A stretch of DNA of 64,000 nt from Rhynochetos jubatus (Eukaryota > Chordata > Aves > Eurypygiformes > Rhynochetidae). The stretch is from assembly GCA_027574665.1 (NCBI GenBank), contig CM050655.1:2046001-2110000 (forward strand), given 5' to 3'. Below are positions 59,612 through 64,000 of the stretch, in pieces. The position numbers and the translations under genes are program-made. The notes under the pieces are model-generated. The model saw only the letters and a program-made list of their open reading frames with translations, was not told the origin of the DNA and did no database searches. How positions within the stretch are numbered: the first letter of the stretch is position 1; every line of letters starts with the position of its first letter.

Positions 59612-62009
59612 GTTCTGTGGTTCCCAGTTCTGCTGGCATCAGCCACAGTGGTGACATGATCTCCTTCAGTGTGTGATCTGCTTTCAAAAGTCTTACAGTG
59701 GTGAAGTATGAAGGTCCAAACTGATAAGGTTTCACAAGGCTCAGCTGTCATCTGGAAGGATTAGGTGCTGCCTCAGCTCCAAAATGCAGCTCTTCTGGAT
59801 CCTCGCATGGCAGTCGGTGCTGTGTCATGCTGGGCCACTGCCCCCACCTCTTCTCCTGAAGGCTCAGCCTGTCCTGCCTCTGCTGCCTCATCAGGCGCCA
59901 GCGTCTCAGCAGCCCATCTGTTAGAAATGCTCTCAGATAGGAGAATGTTTGCAAAGAGATCAATCTGCAAGCTGAATAAGGAAATGCAAAGCCTGTAGGT
60001 ATCCTTTTCTTAAGAACAGCTTTTAACCAGAAAAATCCCCAAACGATGCACGAATCTAACAATTACGCTTTGATTTTCGCAGTGCCACTAACAACTGGCT
60101 AGAAGCAGCATTTTCCTCCGGTTGTCTTGCAGGTCTGTAGCATGGTGTTAGCACAGGGGATCAATTACTTGGTAAGTGTCAGCTAAGTCATGTCAAATTA
60201 GAGTATGTGCCCTAACAACTATATTGTATCAACACTAATAAGGGGCTCCCTCAGAGCAGGCTTTTATAAAGTGCTGCATTAACCTGCTGCCTTGCAAGTG
60301 ATTTATAGTGGTCTGTGAAAGCGGATACCTACACAGCCACATGCTCTATTCTGGTTTCCTTAATTCTTCTCTACCTCACATTGTTTCTAGGGGTTGGGAA
60401 TGGATCCTAGGATAACCAAGGAAATAGAGAGCTTGTCTTTGTATGGGATTTGAGGAGTTTGACACTATTAGCCTTGAAAAATAAGAGTTGATGTGATGAA
60501 ACCCATCATGTTAAAGGTAAGACGCAAGAAAATCTAAGTAAGTAAAAGGGTGATACTGGCTCGGAATCACCACCAGTTTGAAGTAGATACTCAAACCGAT
60601 GTCTCATTACCAGAGCACAGTGGTTCAGGAGGAGTCGCTGATAAAATGCAGAAGAAGAAAATCAGTCTCAGGATGGCACTTGGTCAGCGCATAGGAAGGG
60701 TGAGATTCAAGGTGATAGCAGGGTGTGGACTCCGTGCACCTTATTGACTCTGTCCCAGGCCTAGGCTAAAGCACATTGCGGCTGGCGCTGAGGCCGTAGA
60801 GCTGATCTAGAGCTCCAAAATTCATGCTGCTGGGGCTATATTTCTCCCAGACTTTGTCTTTGCTAGAAAGCTGGTGTAGTCATTCCTTTTGACAGGGCAG
60901 AGCTGATCCAGGAGAGAGGAACTGGTCTCAGTTTTTGCTGTTGTGTGTTCTAAGCATGCTGTTGAAGAGTCGTATGGAGGTGATTTGAAGTATAACATTA
61001 CTTTGGGATGAGCCAAGGGGTTTGCTCACCGTATTGCACTGTAGGAAAAATGACAGCCATGAAATGTGCTGGGTGATCCTGAGTTCCCTTGTATGCTTTT
61101 GAGCAAGGAAACTCCTTGTACTTTCCAGATCACAGAACAGCAGTGTCTGATTTCTAGTGGCTCCCATTAAACCATGGTTGGCTGGTTGTACTTGTATCTT
61201 CTGAGTTTGTGTGAGTATAGGGCTGTGTTTTCCCTTCTCAATTGCCTGTGAAAAGTAAATACTAAGTCCTTGTGCTCAATTAAATTAGCATAGCAAACTG
61301 TTAAAAGAGCACTATTAAAGTTGTAAAGTCAAACATACCAATATTAGTGGTTCTTAGTTCTGGGTATCCTCACCATCAGTGCAAATGTCCTCTACCATGT
61401 TGCTGGTTCTGTCCAATGCCAAGTTCCACAATCACTGTGTCTGTGTTTGACCCAAAAGTTCCAGGTTTGAGGTTGGGTTATGGGTTAGGATGCAAGTCTC
61501 ATGGCTTGCTGCCAGGACAGTTCCCCACCACAATGCCAGACAGAGTGGGGGAGATGTGGCCTGAGATAGATCTGACAAGTCTATCCAAGTCCCAAACCCA
61601 TCACAAATTTCCCGCTGATCTCTGCCCACTCAGTCCCAGTCCACTGGGGCTCATTGCCTGTACCTGCAGCTTTCCATGCTTTCCCATGGCAGGAGGGAGA
61701 AACCCCTTCAGCAGGGCTGAATAGTGCTTAACATCTACCTGTCCCTGAGCTGGCCCATCACACCTCCATTTACTTGTGAGCCTCCTGAACGTGGGACTTG
61801 GTTTCCAGTGGTTCCCTGGGTTCTGTGAACTGAACGCTTCTGGTCCTTCCTAGGCCTTTCTTCTAGGTGTTGTCCCCAAACCTGAGATAATATATACAAT
61901 TGTATGGGTTGTATGTTGTATGTACAATCTGTGGGTTTCATCGCTTAGATGAACTGTAGAAACCCTTTGCTAGTGAAGTGGATCAAAAATCCTGTTCTAA
62001 GGAACAGGT
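59612..62009. other. Unique non-coding stretch, no gene recognised
   Basis: No gene seen. The longest frames are 125 codons (61347-61724, +) and 104 codons (59748-60062, -), without recognised domains and with overlapping antisense frames. Sequence around 60230-60330 is complex and repeat-free. The segment 61880-61930 contains short tgtatg repeats (tgtatgggttgtatgttgta). It ends at the 3'-truncated edge of a minus-strand CR1. Confidence 0.55.
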
Positions 62010-62854
62010 CCACCAGTACCCCCAATTCCTTCTCCTCAGGGCTGCCCTCGATCCATTCTCCGCCCAGCCTGTCCTTGTATTTGGGGTTGCCCCAACCCAG
62101 GTGCAGGACCTTGCACTTGGTCTTGTTGAACTCTGTGAGGTTGGCACAGTCCCACCTCTCCAGCCTGTCCATGTCCCTCTGGATGGCATCCCTTCCCTCC
62201 AGAGTGTCACCGCACCACACTGTTTGGTGTCATCAGCAAACTTGCTGAGGGTGCACTCAATCCCACAGTCCATGTCACTAACATGTTAAACAGTCCCAGT
62301 CCTAGTACCGACCCCTGAGGAATGCCGTTCATTACTAGTCTCCACTCAGACATTGGGCCATTGACCACAACTCTGTGAGTGCGACCATCAAGCCAGTTCC
62401 TTGTCCACCGAGCAGTACATCCGTCAAATCCATATCTCTCCAATTTAGAGACAAGGATGTTGTGTGGGATGGTATTGAAGGCAAGTCCAGATAGATGATG
62501 TCGGTTGCTCGTCCTTTATCCTCCAAGGTCGTGACACCATCATAGAAGCCACCATATTTGTCAGGCACGATCCGCCCTTGGTGAAGCCATGTTGGCTGTC
62601 ACCAATCACCTCCTCATTCTCCATGTGCCTTAGCATGGTTTCCAGGAGGAAACCAGGAGGAAACACTGGCTCCATGATCTTGCCAGGCACAGAGGTGAGA
62701 CTGACTGGCCTGTAGTTCCCTGGATCCTCCTTTTTTCCTTTTTAAAGATGGGGGTTATGGTTCTCCTTTTCCTGTCAGTGGGAACTTCACCAGACTGCCA
62801 GGACTTCTCAAATATGATGGATAGAGGTTTTGCAACCTCATCCACTAGTGTTTT
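62010..62854 (-). mobile_element. CR1 LINE, ORF2 reverse-transcriptase core, truncated at both ends
   Basis: Read on the minus strand, this is the CR1 reverse transcriptase: [20 protein letters not shown], then [22 protein letters not shown] (motif A), [10 protein letters not shown] at 62329-62300, the catalytic FADD box at 62240-62229 and [20 protein letters not shown]. The reading shifts frame about five times. One shift is a small loss of about 8 bp directly after the motif A YLDL near 62480, so the enzyme is dead. The element stops at LGVLVD near 62010, lacking all of the 3' end and tail that every other recent copy here retains. The 5' end is also lost. Several overlapping + strand frames are shadows. 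Confidence 0.95.
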
Positions 62855-64000
62855 ACTGCAAGACAACTATGCCAATAAGAAATGGGTTAAAAGTGAAAAG
62901 AATCAATTGTAGGTTAAAAACGTGCAGTACAATGTTCCAACAAATACAGGTGCACTGAGTATCTACTTTTAGAGAGGATATACAGAGACAAACTGTTTGT
63001 AAATACTGTGCAAATATGGCTCCTAAGTTAATTCACTACCCTGTCAGCAGCTTTGTAGCAATCCTCAGAATTTATTCTTAATAAATTACTCATAATTGGT
63101 TTCTAAATGTAAGGAAATCATCAGCTCTCACTTGCTGAATAAATTAAGTTATAAATTAGGAGTATAGTCATGATACAGATCTTGATTCTGTGACCCATAC
63201 GTGTCTATGGAGTTACATATTCAACATCAATAAAAGGTAGAAAAATCAGCGGTATGTAATTAAATTGGGCTACTTTAAATGCATTGATATTAAAAAAATA
63301 TTGGTAGAGCAGCTCTGTGATCCAGAGCCAAGCTTTCGAGAAAAGTAAAACAAACTGTACTGCAAACCGTGCCTACTAGTCTGAAAAGATGGGCAGTTTT
63401 TCGCCATCATTGGGGTACATGTTCTTGATCCTGATCATGAGTTCATAGCTCTCGTTTTAATATGCTTTTAATTATTTTCTGAATTGCGGCATAGCCCTTT
63501 TTCTGTAAGTGTGCGTGGAGAAGATAAGAGTTGGTGAAGCAAGAGCAGTAAATCTTCCATGACTTACTTTTGCTACCAAATTGCTCCAAAAAAAGAGCAA
63601 ATAGGAAGAATTGTAGCAAGATTTTCTGGTCTTTGGTATGCAACAGGTTTAAAATTGTAATGCAAACTTATATTATTAAACCTTTTTGACAACTTCTTGC
63701 TTTGCCTTTTGCCCTTAACTTTTGGCTATTCTTCTCTTAAACGGAATTGGATATAAAGATGTGGCAATTAATGGATGTAATAGCAACTGATGGTGGGAAC
63801 GACGGTGCCTGTACATTGAAATCCATGGAGCTGTGCAGTAAGGGGAGGCCTTTCCTCCTCTCTGAGAAATAGATATGAAGCAAGTGAATGAAATGAAGCA
63901 CATACCAAATGCTTCTATTTTATAACATTCCTATTTTCCAAATTGCAGATTTCCAAGTACGGAAAATGTAAATAATAATACAGTTTAATTTAGGTAACTT
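62855..64000. other. Unique non-coding stretch, no gene recognised
   Basis: AT-rich sequence with only two open frames just over 60 codons (63443-63643 and 63715-63903, both -). No domain, repeat or RNA gene is recognised. It continues to the end of the window. Confidence 0.6.

Noticed and set aside
61466..61492. Telomere-like ggttgggttatgggttagg
   Set aside because: Too short and irregular; not a TTAGGG array.

Overview
This window looks like non-coding nuclear DNA from a bird. The strongest evidence is the repeat content. There are several CR1 LINE copies whose 3' ends carry the avian 'ttccaacccaaaccattcta' type tail and ATTCTRTG octamers. There are also two long-terminal-repeat-like insertions, one with the 'ttaactc...gaacccagcaca' type terminus I associate with avian endogenous retroviruses. 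The DNA is moderately AT-rich, with no CpG island visible by eye, no recognisable tRNA or rRNA gene and no bacterial-style operon. The bird group is not determinable from what I can see.

Layout. Positions 1-9949 are unique sequence with a 19-base C tract. Positions 9950-11955 hold one CR1 copy (+) split by a 1273-bp LTR-like insertion at 10335-11607. Positions 11956-19699 are unique. Positions 19700-20300 hold a very degraded, old CR1 (+), with a different CR1 3' end (-) sitting between its two halves. Positions 20301-32160 are unique, with a 34-bp near-palindrome and a triple octamer array (ATTTGCAT spaced 16 bp). Positions 32161-32822 are a CR1 (+) with a deletion of about 200 bp. Positions 32823-47667 are unique. 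Positions 47668-47979 are a short CR1 3' end (+). Positions 53128-53909 are a probable solo LTR carrying a 14-bp minisatellite. Positions 58775-59611 are a CR1 (+). Positions 62010-62854 are a CR1 (-) that retains the reverse-transcriptase core but has lost its 3' end. The remainder is unique sequence.

I find no protein-coding gene of the host that I can defend. Apart from the CR1 pieces, the longest open frames (161, 145 and 137 codons) show no recognised domain, and by a rough estimate they are about what chance gives in this much DNA. The window is best read as intergenic or intronic sequence. The interest lies in nested insertions, a few short structured motifs and possible conserved regulatory blocks. 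I did not find a new biological system.
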